This document shows positions 1 to 8,922 of a DNA stretch of 64,000 bases, piece by piece (positions within the stretch are counted from its first letter, which is position 1; each line of letters starts with the position of its first letter). The DNA lies in NCBI GenBank assembly GCA_051744845.1, contig JBNJDJ010000002.1, positions 1 to 64,000 of the forward strand, given 5' to 3'. Source of the stretch: JBNJDJ01 sp051744845. GTDB lineage: Bacteria > Bacillota > Clostridia > Peptostreptococcales > Acidaminobacteraceae. Both the position numbers and the translations under genes were made by a program. Below the pieces are notes generated by a model that was given only the letters and a program-made list of their open reading frames with translations, made no database searches and was not told the origin of the DNA.

Positions 1-85
1 CTTGCGTTAAAACATCTTCATTTTCCATATTTATTAGTTGGTATTTTAAAGATGAACTACCGCAATTAATAACTAAAATATTCAT
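1..85 (-). CDS. ackA: acetate kinase, N-terminal fragment (runs off the window)
   Basis: Only the first 28 codons lie in the window. They read MNILVINCGSSSLKYQLINM, which is the N-terminal phosphate-binding strand of acetate kinases (N-x-G-S-S-S-x-K). The enzyme makes ATP and acetate from acetyl phosphate in the cytoplasm. The start is ATG at 85 with the RBS TAGGAGGGAA just upstream. A good promoter lies at 124-152. The gene is divergent from the chemoreceptor and close to tmcAL, which consumes acetate; ackA-tmcAL neighbourhood is common in Firmicutes. The identification rests on a short stretch, but that stretch is highly characteristic. Confidence 0.88.
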   Translation of the reverse strand, partial: MNILVINCGSSSLKYQLINMENEDVLTQ

Positions 86-123
86 TATTATTCCCTCCTA
101 AAATTTTTTTCTTATACATGATT

Positions 124-152
124 AGTATAGTATTTATAAGTTGATTTTGCAA
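124..152 (-). promoter_or_regulatory. promoter of ackA
   Basis: On the minus strand there is a -35 box TTGCAA (152-147), a 17-base spacer and a -10 box TATACT (129-124), about 40 bases upstream of the ackA start codon. Confidence 0.6.
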
Positions 153-208
153 GTTAAAATTTTAATAACTAATAATTAATCACATATTTATTATTATTAT
201 AAATTTGT

Positions 209-237
209 TTTACATATTCTTTACAATATTGTATAAT
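209..237 (+). promoter_or_regulatory. promoter of the chemoreceptor gene
   Basis: TTTACA (209-214), a 17-base spacer and TATAAT (232-237). It implies a leader of about 110 bases before the ATG at 355. The leader holds a small hairpin, TGGGTA at 283-288 pairing with TACCCA at 302-307. Confidence 0.7.
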
Positions 238-354
238 ATATTTACGGATTATTAAGTTTTTATGTTATATATACATTTAAATTGGGTATTTAAAGAATAA
301 TTACCCATTAAGATTGAAATTAATTTTTTATACTTTAGTAGTTTGGGAGGGAAT

Positions 355-2322
355 ATGAGAAAACAATTAATTATTATTTTCAGTATTGTAATTATTGTGC
401 CTTTATTAGTTTTAGGATTTTACTCTAATAAAACATCAATTGATTTGTTAGAAAAACAACTAGATAGAGAAACCAATAAAGTTACAACTGAAATAGGAAG
501 GTTTTTAGATTATTATTTTGAAGGTTATAATAAAGGTCTAAAAATGTTTAGTAAAAATGAAGACTTTGTTAAAATAACTAAAAATCCAGATTATCAATCT
601 TCTTTAGAAGGTCTTTTATCAAATTATTTAGAAGGTCATCCATTAGTTAAAAATGCATATATGGGTACTAAAAATGGTGATATGATTATAAGACCTAAGC
701 AAGATCTACCAAGTGATTATGATCCAAGACAAAGACCTTGGTATAAAAATGCAAAAGAAAATAAAGAAGAAGTTGTATGGACAGATCCTTATTCAGATGC
801 ATCTACTGGTGATATGTTAGTTTCAGGTGCTTTATCAGTATACGATGAAGACGAATTTATAGGTGTAATCGCATTTGATATTAATATATCTACATTGCAA
901 AAAGAAGTTAATTCTTTAAAAATAGGTGAAAATGGTTATCCAGCTTTAATTGATTCTAAAGGAAAAACTATTACTCATAAAAATGAAGAATTAATTGGTA
1001 AAGAAATACCTGTAGATGAAATTTCAAAAGCTATTGAAAATAATGAAAAAGGGTCTATTGAATATAGTTTTGATGGTGAAGAAAAGTATGCATATTTTGA
1101 TACTTTAAAAACTACTGGTTGGACTATTTTAGGTAATCAATCTACTGTAGAAATCGAAACAGCTAGAACTAAACTTTTCCGTTCTTTAATGATTACTATG
1201 GTTATTATGATTATTTTAGGACTTATTATTGCAATAGTTTATACTAAATATCCAACTAAAAACTTAAATAAAATTATAAGTGAAATGGAAAAAATGAAAA
1301 ATGGAGATTTAACATCTCAAGTTAACTTAAAAACAAAAACAGAAATTGGAGATGTAGGTAAAAACTATAACCTAATGGTTTCTACATTAAGCCAACTTGT
1401 TAAAAATTTAAAAGAAGTTGTTAAAAATGTTGAAAATGAAGCAGAAAATTTAGCTGCGACAAGTGAAGAAACTTCAGCATCAGCTGATGAAGTATCTAAA
1501 GCTGTTGAAGAAATAGCTCAGGGAGCTACTAGTCAAGCTCATGATACTGATCAAGCAGTTGAATTAACTAATAAATTAGATAATCAATTTTCTACTTTAC
1601 TGAATAATACTGAAGACATGCTTGAATCTGCAGATACTATCGTTGATGGAAAAGAAGAAGGTGTTGAATCAGTAAACGAATTACAACAAAAAACTAAGGA
1701 AAATAATAAAGCAACTCAACAAATTAGTAAAGCTATAGATGGACTTGATAAAAAATCAGAAGATATTGGAAATATTTTAGAAACTATTTCATCTATTGCA
1801 GAACAAACTAACTTACTTGCATTAAACGCATCAATTGAAGCTGCTAGAGCTGGAGAACACGGTAAAGGCTTTGCAGTAGTTGCAGACGAAATCAGAAAAT
1901 TAGCTGAAGAGTCTTCTGAATCTGCAGAAAAAATTGGTGGTATTATTGGAGATATTCAAAATGAAACTAAACGTACAGTTGAAATGATGAGCAAAGTAAA
2001 CTCACGCTCTAAAGAACAAAGTGAATCTGTTGATAAAGTTAATAATTCATTTGAAAATATTAGTCAATCTATTGAACAAATAGGTGAAATTATAAATAAA
2101 ACAAGTGAATTTATTAAAAAAATGGATGAAAATAAAGAAAAGATAGTAGAATCTATCGAAAATATTTCTTCTGTATCTGAAGAATCAGCTGCAGGCGCTG
2201 AAGAAGTAACTGCTTCTATGGATCAACAAAACTTAGCTATAGAAGACGTAGCTAAAGCTGCTGAGAACTTAAGTCATTTAGCTAATGACTTAAATAAGGA
2301 AATAAATGAATTTAAAGTTTAA
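355..2322 (+). CDS. methyl-accepting chemotaxis protein with dCache sensor
   Basis: Transmembrane chemoreceptor of 655 residues. It has an N-terminal membrane helix (about 5-25), an extracellular double-Cache domain (about 35-270), a second membrane helix (about 275-300), a HAMP linker and a cytoplasmic coiled-coil signalling domain. The conserved hairpin tip EQTNLLALNASIEAARAGEH, which binds CheA and CheW, is intact. The dCache domain carries R127, W129, Y130, Y146 and D175, the pattern described for amino-acid-binding dCache domains, so an amino acid ligand is inferred. The open frame extends to a TTG at 343, but that stretch is the RBS GGGAGGG itself; ATG at 355 is the start. The gene is monocistronic, with its own promoter and a strong terminator. 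No other chemotaxis gene is in the window. Confidence 0.93.
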   Translation: MRKQLIIIFSIVIIVPLLVLGFYSNKTSIDLLEKQLDRETNKVTTEIGRFLDYYFEGYNKGLKMFSKNEDFVKITKNPDYQSSLEGLLSNYLEGHPLVKNAYMGTKNGDMIIRPKQDLPSDYDPRQRPWYKNAKENKEEVVWTDPYSDASTGDMLVSGALSVYDEDEFIGVIAFDINISTLQKEVNSLKIGENGYPALIDSKGKTITHKNEELIGKEIPVDEISKAIENNEKGSIEYSFDGEEKYAYFDTLKTTGWTILGNQSTVEIETARTKLFRSLMITMVIMIILGLIIAIVYTKYPTKNLNKIISEMEKMKNGDLTSQVNLKTKTEIGDVGKNYNLMVSTLSQLVKNLKEVVKNVENEAENLAATSEETSASADEVSKAVEEIAQGATSQAHDTDQAVELTNKLDNQFSTLLNNTEDMLESADTIVDGKEEGVESVNELQQKTKENNKATQQISKAIDGLDKKSEDIGNILETISSIAEQTNLLALNASIEAARAGEHGKGFAVVADEIRKLAEESSESAEKIGGIIGDIQNETKRTVEMMSKVNSRSKEQSESVDKVNNSFENISQSIEQIGEIINKTSEFIKKMDENKEKIVESIENISSVSEESAAGAEEVTASMDQQNLAIEDVAKAAENLSHLANDLNKEINEFKV

Positions 2323-2329
2323 TATTTTA

Positions 2330-2362
2330 AGAGATTCTTCTTTAAGAATCTCTTTTTTTTTT
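2330..2362 (+). terminator. rho-independent terminator after the chemoreceptor gene
   Basis: Ten-base perfect stem AGAGATTCTT / AAGAATCTCT with a CTTT loop, followed by a run of T. Confidence 0.92.
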
Positions 2363-2386
2363 ATAAAATTAATTAGAGGTGAAAAA

Positions 2387-3592
2387 ATGAAAGTATTAGG
2401 AATAATTACAGAATATAATCCATTCCATAACGGACATAAATATCATATTGAAAAGTCAATTAAAAAGACTAATGCAGATTATGTAATTTGTATAATGAGT
2501 GGTCATTTTTTACAAAGAGGAATACCTGCAATATTAAATAAATGGAAAAGATCAAAAATGGCTATAGAAAATAATATAGATTTAATTATTGAATTACCTA
2601 CTATATATTCTTTAAGTAGTGCAGAATACTTTGCAAAAGGAGCTATTGAAATATTTAACAAAATGAATATAGTAGATTGCATTTCCTTCGGTAGTGAAAA
2701 TGGAGATATTAGCAATTTTTTAAAAGTTGGAAGGGTATACTCGGAAGAGCCTGATAAATACGTTAAAACTCTTAAAGACGAGCTAAAAAAAGGAGTTAGC
2801 TTTCCAAAGGCAAGAGAGAAAAGTTTGAAAGAGTTTTTTAAAAAAGAAAATATAAATATCTTATCAAAACCAAATAATATTTTAGGAATTGAATATTCTA
2901 AAGCCATTTTTAATACAAAATCAAATATTAAATTAGAAACTATTAAACGTATAAAAAATGATTATAATCAAACTAATCTAACTGGTAATATTTCGTCTGC
3001 AACATCTATAAGAAATCAATTAAAAAAAGGTAATTTAAATTTAATTAAAAAATCTGTTCCAAAAAACTGTTTTAAAATCATAAAAGAAAATAAAAATAAT
3101 TTAGTTTTTAGAAATGATTTTGAAAAACTTATTTTTTATAAATTAAGAACAATTAAAAAAAATAAACTCAAAAATATATCTGATGTTGTCGAAGGTTTAG
3201 AAAATAGAATCATTGAAAAAGCTTTAAATAATAATTCTTTAGAAAAGCTAATTTTAGATATTAAAACTAAAAGGTATACTTATACTAAAATTCAAAGAAT
3301 TATATTTAAAACACTTTTAGATATTGATAAGTCTTTTGAAAATATATCTCCTAAATATATTAGAATTTTAGGTTTTAATAAAAAAGGTCAATTTTTACTT
3401 AAAAAACTTAAAGATAAATCTAGTCTACCTTTAATCACTAATTTAAAAAATTATACTCCTCAAGATAAAGTGGCTAAAAAAATGATTCAAATAGATATTA
3501 ATTCAACAAATATTTATAATATGTTTACAAATAATAAAAAATTTAATTTAGAATACAAAAATAGGCCTATAATTAAAAATAAGGATATTTAA
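2387..3592 (+). CDS. tmcAL: tRNA(Met) cytidine acetate ligase TmcAL
   Basis: This 401-residue enzyme activates acetate with ATP and acetylates the wobble cytidine of elongator tRNA-Met. The N-terminus MKVLGIITEYNPFHNGHKYH is the signature of the family: a nucleotidyltransferase fold with the NPFHNGH ATP-binding motif. The length fits the family (about 400). The start is ATG at 2387, because GAGGTG lies 5 bases before it; the longer frame from 2306 would run through the preceding terminator. The gene lies near ackA, so an acetate-metabolising and an acetate-using enzyme are neighbours. The C-terminal half is very lysine- and asparagine-rich, as expected for this AT-rich genome. Confidence 0.92.
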   Translation: MKVLGIITEYNPFHNGHKYHIEKSIKKTNADYVICIMSGHFLQRGIPAILNKWKRSKMAIENNIDLIIELPTIYSLSSAEYFAKGAIEIFNKMNIVDCISFGSENGDISNFLKVGRVYSEEPDKYVKTLKDELKKGVSFPKAREKSLKEFFKKENINILSKPNNILGIEYSKAIFNTKSNIKLETIKRIKNDYNQTNLTGNISSATSIRNQLKKGNLNLIKKSVPKNCFKIIKENKNNLVFRNDFEKLIFYKLRTIKKNKLKNISDVVEGLENRIIEKALNNNSLEKLILDIKTKRYTYTKIQRIIFKTLLDIDKSFENISPKYIRILGFNKKGQFLLKKLKDKSSLPLITNLKNYTPQDKVAKKMIQIDINSTNIYNMFTNNKKFNLEYKNRPIIKNKDI

Positions 3593-3610
3593 TTTCAAAT
3601 ATCCTTTATT
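3581..3610. terminator. shared terminator between tmcAL and the coiled-coil gene
   Basis: Ten-base stem AAGGATATTT / AAATATCCTT with a 6-base loop, placed exactly where the two convergent genes end. It overlaps both stop codons. The minus-strand side has the better T-run (ATTTTTA). Confidence 0.75.
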
Positions 3611-4130
3611 TCATATCTTCTAGTTCTCTTATATTTTTCTCAATTATTTTAAGTTGTTTATTAAAATCATCGTGAACATTTACTAACAACTCTTTAGAAT
3701 AATTAAATGATGAATTCCTCATACTATTAGCCTTTTTCTTAGCATCATTAATAATTTCATTTGCTTTTTTCTTAGCATCTAGGACTATTTGATGCTTATT
3801 AACTAATCTATCGTGTTCTTTATTAAATTCTTTATTTAACTGCTCTTTTTTTTCATTTAATTCTTTTAAAACTTTTTTCTTTTCTTCCTTAGCATTATTA
3901 ATAATTCTTTCAGATTTTTGCTCAGCTTCATTTAATATTTCTTCTTTATTTTGATATAAGTATTTAACATGTTGATATTCTTCAGGTAATTCGCTAGTTA
4001 TTTGACTAATTAAAGTTAATACTTTATTTCTATTAAGCATAACTTTGCCTGTTAAAGGTACATCAGAAGATTGATCAATTAATTCCTCTAATTCTTCTAA
4101 GTAATTTAAAACTTTTAAATTTTTATCCAT
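3606..4130 (-). CDS. coiled-coil protein, DivIVA/V-ATPase-subunit-like, next to coaD
   Basis: 174 residues, no membrane segment. Residues about 60-130 form a highly charged helix rich in K, E, N and A with heptad spacing, repeatedly showing the A-x(2)-I-I-x-N-A/D-A-K-K pattern (ERIINNAKEEKKK, NEIINDAKKKANS). Such helices are seen in DivIVA-like and ATPase stalk subunits. A protein of this kind often follows coaD in Clostridia, and it is generally annotated as an ATPase or hypothetical protein. The ATG at 4130 has RBS GGAGGG and overlaps the end of coaD by 8 bases, so the two are translationally coupled. The function is not known. A role as a structural or division-associated scaffold is only a guess. 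Confidence 0.75.
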   Translation of the reverse strand: MDKNLKVLNYLEELEELIDQSSDVPLTGKVMLNRNKVLTLISQITSELPEEYQHVKYLYQNKEEILNEAEQKSERIINNAKEEKKKVLKELNEKKEQLNKEFNKEHDRLVNKHQIVLDAKKKANEIINDAKKKANSMRNSSFNYSKELLVNVHDDFNKQLKIIEKNIRELEDMK

Positions 4131-4605
4131 TACTTCCCTCCTGCTTCATATTTTTTAAAACTACAGGTGTTACAAATTCATTAATATTACCACCTAAAGA
4201 AAATACTTCTTTTACTAAAGAAGAACTTAAATGAGCATATTTCATATCTGTTACTAAGAAAAAAGTTTCTGCATCCTTATTTAATGTTCTATTCATAGTA
4301 GCCATCTGAAATTCACTTTCAAAATCTGAAACAGCTCTTAATCCCTTTATTATAACATCAATATTATTTTTATCAATATAATCAGTAAGTAAACCTTCAA
4401 AACTATCTACTTCCACGTTTATATCGCATTTTAAAGATTCTCTTATCATATTTTCTCTAGTTTTTAAGGAAAACATAGGAGTTTTATTTTTATTTATCAA
4501 AACTCCAACAATAACTTTATCAAAAATTTTTGCTGCTCTTTTAATTATATCTAAATGTCCTTTAGTTACAGGATCAAATGAACCTGGATAAATTGCTACA
4601 GTCAT
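4123..4605 (-). CDS. coaD: phosphopantetheine adenylyltransferase
   Basis: Fourth step of coenzyme A synthesis: transfers AMP from ATP to 4'-phosphopantetheine, giving dephospho-CoA. The 160 residues match the family size. The N-terminal YPGSFDPVTKGHLDII contains the T/H-x-G-H motif, and KGLRAVSDFESEFQMATMN and the LSSSLVKE motif near residue 128 complete the active site. The start ATG overlaps the rsmD stop codon (TAATG), and AGGAGG precedes it. rsmD-coaD is a widespread Firmicutes gene pair. Confidence 0.96.
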   Translation of the reverse strand: MTVAIYPGSFDPVTKGHLDIIKRAAKIFDKVIVGVLINKNKTPMFSLKTRENMIRESLKCDINVEVDSFEGLLTDYIDKNNIDVIIKGLRAVSDFESEFQMATMNRTLNKDAETFFLVTDMKYAHLSSSLVKEVFSLGGNINEFVTPVVLKNMKQEGSNG

Positions 4606-5147
4606 TATTTCCTCCTAAGTATAAATATTTTACTATTACCGTATTCTCTATTTCGTATAAGTTCTAAATTTTTATAATCAAAAGTTAAATCATCTTTTAT
4701 AAACGTTTCAACAATAATAAGTGCATTTTTATTTAAAAGATCATTTTCTATAAGTAAATCAATTGCCTTTTTTTCCATACCTTTTTGATAAGGAGGATCT
4801 AACAATACAATATCAAATTTTTCATTAGTTGTAAGTAAATAATCAAAAGAATCTTGAATATAAAGCTCAATACTATCTTCTAGATTTGCTTTTTGAATAT
4901 TTCTATTGATAATAGGTTCACAATCTGAATTATTCTCTACTAAAAAAACTTTTTTAGCATTTCTTGAAGCTGCTTCTAAGCCGAGTGCACCAGATCCAGA
5001 AAATAAATCTAAAACATTTTTATTCGGTACACTAAATTGTATTAAATTAAAAATTGATTCTTTTACTCTATCAGTTGTAGGTCTTGTTTTTCTTCCTGGT
5101 AGTGTCTCTAATACTATACCACCAGATTTCCCACTTATAATTCTCAT
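4605..5147 (-). CDS. rsmD: 16S rRNA (guanine966-N2)-methyltransferase RsmD
   Basis: S-adenosylmethionine-dependent methyltransferase, 180 residues, acting on the small ribosomal subunit. Seen: N-terminal MRIISGKSGGIVLETLPG, then RPTTDRVKESIFN, the SAM-binding loop VLDLFSGSGALGLEAASR, and the catalytic DPPY motif (LLDPPYQKG). The start ATG at 5147 is preceded by GAGGTG with a 5-base spacer. The gene lies between recG (30 bases upstream) and coaD (1-base overlap), so the three are probably cotranscribed. Confidence 0.95.
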   Translation of the reverse strand: MRIISGKSGGIVLETLPGRKTRPTTDRVKESIFNLIQFSVPNKNVLDLFSGSGALGLEAASRNAKKVFLVENNSDCEPIINRNIQKANLEDSIELYIQDSFDYLLTTNEKFDIVLLDPPYQKGMEKKAIDLLIENDLLNKNALIIVETFIKDDLTFDYKNLELIRNREYGNSKIFILRRK

Positions 5148-5177
5148 AATATCACCTCGATAATTATATTATCATAT

Positions 5178-7226
5178 TTATTTAATTTTGTAACGATTAA
5201 TTATATTTTGTGATTTTTTATTCATAAAATTAACTACTTTACCATTGTCGCCTTCTTTATAATACTTAATTAATTTTTTTATAACTTTTTGTGTTTCTAT
5301 CAAAATATCATTGTGCTTTAAAATATTAGCTAACTTAAACTCAGCTATTCCATGTTGTTTAGTCCCTAAAACTTCTCCTGGACCTCTGATTTCCAAATCT
5401 TTTTTAGAAATTAAAAATCCATCGTTAGTAGTTACCATTATTTTAATTCTCTTTTTAGCAGTTTCTCCTAATTTTTCTCCTAATAAAAAACAATAAGACT
5501 GATGTTTTCCTCTACCAACTCTTCCACGAAGTTGATGAAGTTGAGATAAACCAAACCTCTCCACATTTTCTATTACCATAATATTTGCATTAGGTATATC
5601 TATCCCAACTTCTATCACAGTAGTAGATACTAAAATATCGATTTTCTTATTTTTAAAATCAGACATAATTTGATTTTTCTCTTTTGTTTTCATTTGACCA
5701 TGAACCATTTGAACTTTATATTCTTTAAAAAATTCTTTTAAACTTTCTAGATGTTGAGTAACTGAAGTTAATTCTAAATCCTCATTTTTATCAACTAATG
5801 GACAAACGAAAAAAACTTGACGTCCTAAATCGATTTCTTTTTTTAAAAAACCATACATATCATTTCTCTTCTTATTAGGAACATACTTAGTTATTACAGG
5901 TTTACGACCTTTAGGCATTTCATCAATTATTGATAATTCTAAGTCTCCATATAAAATCATTGAAAGTGTTCTAGGTATTGGAGTAGCAGACATTACTAAA
6001 ACATCTGGATATAAATCTGTTTTTTGTTTTAAAAGTTCTCTTTGACGAACACCAAATCTATGTTGCTCATCAGTAATAATTAAACCTAATTTATCAAAAT
6101 ATACATTATCTTGTAATAATGCATGAGTTCCTATTAATATATCAATCTTTCCAGATTTAATTTCTTTATAAAGTTTTTCTTTATTCTTAGTAGAAGATGT
6201 TAAGCACTTTATTTTAATATTTTCATCTTTGATTATATTTTTAAACTCTTTAAAATGTTGTTTAGCTAATATTTCAGTAGGAGCCATAAAACTAGCTTGA
6301 TAACCATTTAAAACAGCTAAATAAATAGCTAAAATACCTACTATAGTTTTACCTGATCCAACGTCACCTTGTACAATACGATTCATAGTTTTTTGTTTTT
6401 CCATATCTTTAAAAATCTCATCTAAAACATTTTTTTGAGCATTAGTTAATTCAAAAGGTAAACTATTAATCAATTTTTCTACCTTTTTATTTTTCTTAAA
6501 TTTAATACCATCTTCTCTATTAAATTTAGTTTTTAAAAAATACATAGCCAATTGGTAATCAAAAAATTCTTGAAAAATAAGTCGATATTTAGCAACTTTA
6601 TAAGCCTTTTCATTTTTGGGAAAGTGAATATTTTTTAAAGCATACATATAAGGACATAAATTTTTGCTTTTTACAATACTACTATATAATTTTTCTTTTT
6701 CATAAATTTCTATATTTTCTAATACTTCCTTTACTATTTTTTCTAACTGCCATTGTTTTAAGCCTTCAGTCAAAGGATAAATCGGTTTAATTTTTAAAAA
6801 ATCTTTTAATTTTTTATTTGAACTATTTAAAAAAATAAACTCAGGATGTATTATTTGATTATTTTTAAATTTACCGTAAAAATAATACTCTTGTCCTTCA
6901 ATTAATTTATTTATAACATATTTATAGTTAAAAAATACAATCTCAAAAATACATGATTTAAAATCTTTTACAGTTCCTATTAAAAGTTTTTTATTTCTTC
7001 GAGTAATCTTTTTAGAAATTTTTATTATTTTACCTTTAGTAGTAACTTTTTGTCCATTTTGAATGCTAGAAACAGAAAAAATATTTTTTTTATTTTCATA
7101 ACTAATAGGATAATGTTTTAAAATATCATCAATAGTATATATTTCTAACTTATTTAATAATTTTTTTTTCCTTTTACCTACACCTTTTACATTTTTAATT
7201 GACATATCTAAATTATATTTTTCCAT
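5178..7226 (-). CDS. recG: ATP-dependent DNA helicase RecG
   Basis: Helicase that reverses stalled replication forks and migrates Holliday junctions; 682 residues, normal for Firmicutes RecG. Seen: an N-terminal HhH-like segment (KNVKGVGKRKKKLLNKLEI), an OB-fold wedge domain, the Walker A motif GDVGSGKT near residue 287, DEQH box, the SATPIPRT motif III, and the C-terminal helicase motifs VSTTVIEVGIDIPNA and QLRGRVGRG. The open frame begins with a GTG at 7232, but AAAGGGTG then serves as RBS for the ATG at 7226, which I take as start. A terminator-like hairpin separates it from fakA upstream. Confidence 0.96.
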   Translation of the reverse strand: MEKYNLDMSIKNVKGVGKRKKKLLNKLEIYTIDDILKHYPISYENKKNIFSVSSIQNGQKVTTKGKIIKISKKITRRNKKLLIGTVKDFKSCIFEIVFFNYKYVINKLIEGQEYYFYGKFKNNQIIHPEFIFLNSSNKKLKDFLKIKPIYPLTEGLKQWQLEKIVKEVLENIEIYEKEKLYSSIVKSKNLCPYMYALKNIHFPKNEKAYKVAKYRLIFQEFFDYQLAMYFLKTKFNREDGIKFKKNKKVEKLINSLPFELTNAQKNVLDEIFKDMEKQKTMNRIVQGDVGSGKTIVGILAIYLAVLNGYQASFMAPTEILAKQHFKEFKNIIKDENIKIKCLTSSTKNKEKLYKEIKSGKIDILIGTHALLQDNVYFDKLGLIITDEQHRFGVRQRELLKQKTDLYPDVLVMSATPIPRTLSMILYGDLELSIIDEMPKGRKPVITKYVPNKKRNDMYGFLKKEIDLGRQVFFVCPLVDKNEDLELTSVTQHLESLKEFFKEYKVQMVHGQMKTKEKNQIMSDFKNKKIDILVSTTVIEVGIDIPNANIMVIENVERFGLSQLHQLRGRVGRGKHQSYCFLLGEKLGETAKKRIKIMVTTNDGFLISKKDLEIRGPGEVLGTKQHGIAEFKLANILKHNDILIETQKVIKKLIKYYKEGDNGKVVNFMNKKSQNIINRYKIK

Positions 7227-7240
7227 AAGCACCCTTTATT

Positions 7241-7277
7241 TAAATAAAATTAACCATCTAGATAATTTCTAGATGGT
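7241..7277 (-). terminator. terminator-like hairpin between fakA and recG
   Basis: Ten-base perfect inverted repeat ACCATCTAGA / TCTAGATGGT with a 5-base loop. On the minus strand it is followed by TAATTTTATTT. It may attenuate rather than end transcription into recG. Confidence 0.7.
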
Positions 7278-7296
7278 ATTTTAGACTAAATCAATA

Positions 7297-8919
7297 TTAT
7301 TCGACAGATATTAAATAATAATAAAGTGGTTGACCACCATAATAAACTTCTACATCTCCAAAATCTAACATTTGCTCAATTTCTTCTGATAATTCAATAG
7401 CTGTTTCTTTATCAGCTTCATCACCATAATAAATAGTAACAATTTCTGTATCTTCATCTATTGACTTTTTAACAGTATCTATTGTAATATCATGTAAATC
7501 CGAACCTGTTTCAGTTATTTCACCTTCAGTAACACCTAAAATTTCACCTTTTTTAATTTCCTTATTATCAAAAGTTGTATCTCTTACTGCATAGGTAATC
7601 TCAATTGTCTTAACTATTTCAATTGCAGATTCCATAATTTCTAAATTAGACTCAACATCATTATTAAAATCAAATTCTATTAATGAATTAATTCCTTGAG
7701 GAATAGTCTTTGTTGGTAAAATATGAATGTTTTTATCTGAAATTTCTTTGGCTTGTTCAGCTGCTAAAATAATATTGCTATTATTTGGTAAAATAATGAT
7801 ATTCTTAGCATTAGACTCATCTATTTTTTGTAATAAATCCTTTGTTGAAGGATTCATAGTTTGTCCACCTTTTATTATCTTAGTAACACCTAAGTCTCTA
7901 AAAATATCTTCAATGCCATCACCTACAGCAATAGCTATTATATCATAATCTTTTTGTTCTTTTTCTTTTTCAATTTCTTCATTTTCTTTTTTTATTAATT
8001 CACTATGTTGTCTTCTCATATTTTCAATTTTTATTTTTTCTAAACTACCTTCTTCTAAAGCATACTGTAAAGCTATGCCAGGATTATTAGTATGAATATG
8101 AACTTTTGTTAAGTCATCATTATTAACAAATACCATACTATCTCCTAAAGTTTGAATTTTTTCTTTTAAAATTTCAGTACTTATATTTCCTTTTACAAAA
8201 AATTCTGTACAATATCCAAACTCAATTTCATCAGGTGAATTTATTGTTTTATTTTTTTCTTCGATTTTAGATTCTTGTTCATCTAATAATTCTTTTCCAC
8301 TAATTGCATGTTCAAAACCTTTAAATATACAAAAAAGCCCTCTGCCACCAGCATCAACTACATTGGCTTGTTTTAAAACCTTTAATTGTTCAGGTGTCTT
8401 ATCTAAAGCTTTTTTTGAAACAACTAAAATATACTCAATTAATTCATCTATAGTTGTATCATCTTTCACAAATTCATTTGCAGCTTCAGCTGTTTTTCTA
8501 ATAACTGTTAAAATTGTCCCTTCAACTGGTTTCATAACTGCATCATAAGCACAATCAGATGCTGACTGTAAAGCATTAGCCAAATCTATAGGCGTTAATT
8601 TATCTTTACCTTGACAACCTTTAGAGAAACCTCTAAAAATTTGAGATAAAATTACACCAGAATTGCCTCTTGCTCCCATTAATGACCCTTTAGATAAATC
8701 ATTAGCAATTGATTCAATTGTTTCTTGACCATCTATACTTAAATTTTCAATAGCAGATTCCATCGTTAATGACATATTTGTTCCTGTATCCCCATCAGGG
8801 ACAGGATATACATTTAAATCATTTACTAATTCCATATTTCTTTTTAATTCCTGGTTACTTTGCTTAAACATCATTTCAAGCAAATTAACATCTATTGTTT
8901 TAATGTCCAAATCATTCAC
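7297..8919 (-). CDS. fakA: fatty acid kinase catalytic subunit FakA (DAK2/YloV)
   Basis: 540-residue DhaL-type kinase. FakA phosphorylates fatty acids bound to a DegV-family FakB protein, allowing exogenous fatty acids to enter phospholipid synthesis. Seen: DAK2 domain with NVYPVPDGDTGTNMSLTM, whose aspartates bind magnesium-ATP, and GSLMGARGNSGVILSQ; then a linker and the C-terminal DegV-like/FakA region ending YYGGQPLYYYLISVE. It is 3 bases downstream of asp23, the usual arrangement. The frame opens with ATG at 8919, only 3 bases after GGAG. A TTG at 8910 has better spacing and would give MDIKTID, so that alternative start is quite possible. No fakB is in the window. Confidence 0.93.
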   Translation of the reverse strand: MNDLDIKTIDVNLLEMMFKQSNQELKRNMELVNDLNVYPVPDGDTGTNMSLTMESAIENLSIDGQETIESIANDLSKGSLMGARGNSGVILSQIFRGFSKGCQGKDKLTPIDLANALQSASDCAYDAVMKPVEGTILTVIRKTAEAANEFVKDDTTIDELIEYILVVSKKALDKTPEQLKVLKQANVVDAGGRGLFCIFKGFEHAISGKELLDEQESKIEEKNKTINSPDEIEFGYCTEFFVKGNISTEILKEKIQTLGDSMVFVNNDDLTKVHIHTNNPGIALQYALEEGSLEKIKIENMRRQHSELIKKENEEIEKEKEQKDYDIIAIAVGDGIEDIFRDLGVTKIIKGGQTMNPSTKDLLQKIDESNAKNIIILPNNSNIILAAEQAKEISDKNIHILPTKTIPQGINSLIEFDFNNDVESNLEIMESAIEIVKTIEITYAVRDTTFDNKEIKKGEILGVTEGEITETGSDLHDITIDTVKKSIDEDTEIVTIYYGDEADKETAIELSEEIEQMLDFGDVEVYYGGQPLYYYLISVE

Positions 8920-8922
8920 TCC

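Noticed and set aside
2503..2907. Minus-strand open frame of 134 codons inside tmcAL
   Set aside because: Antisense shadow of a well-identified gene; no RBS and no recognisable motif.
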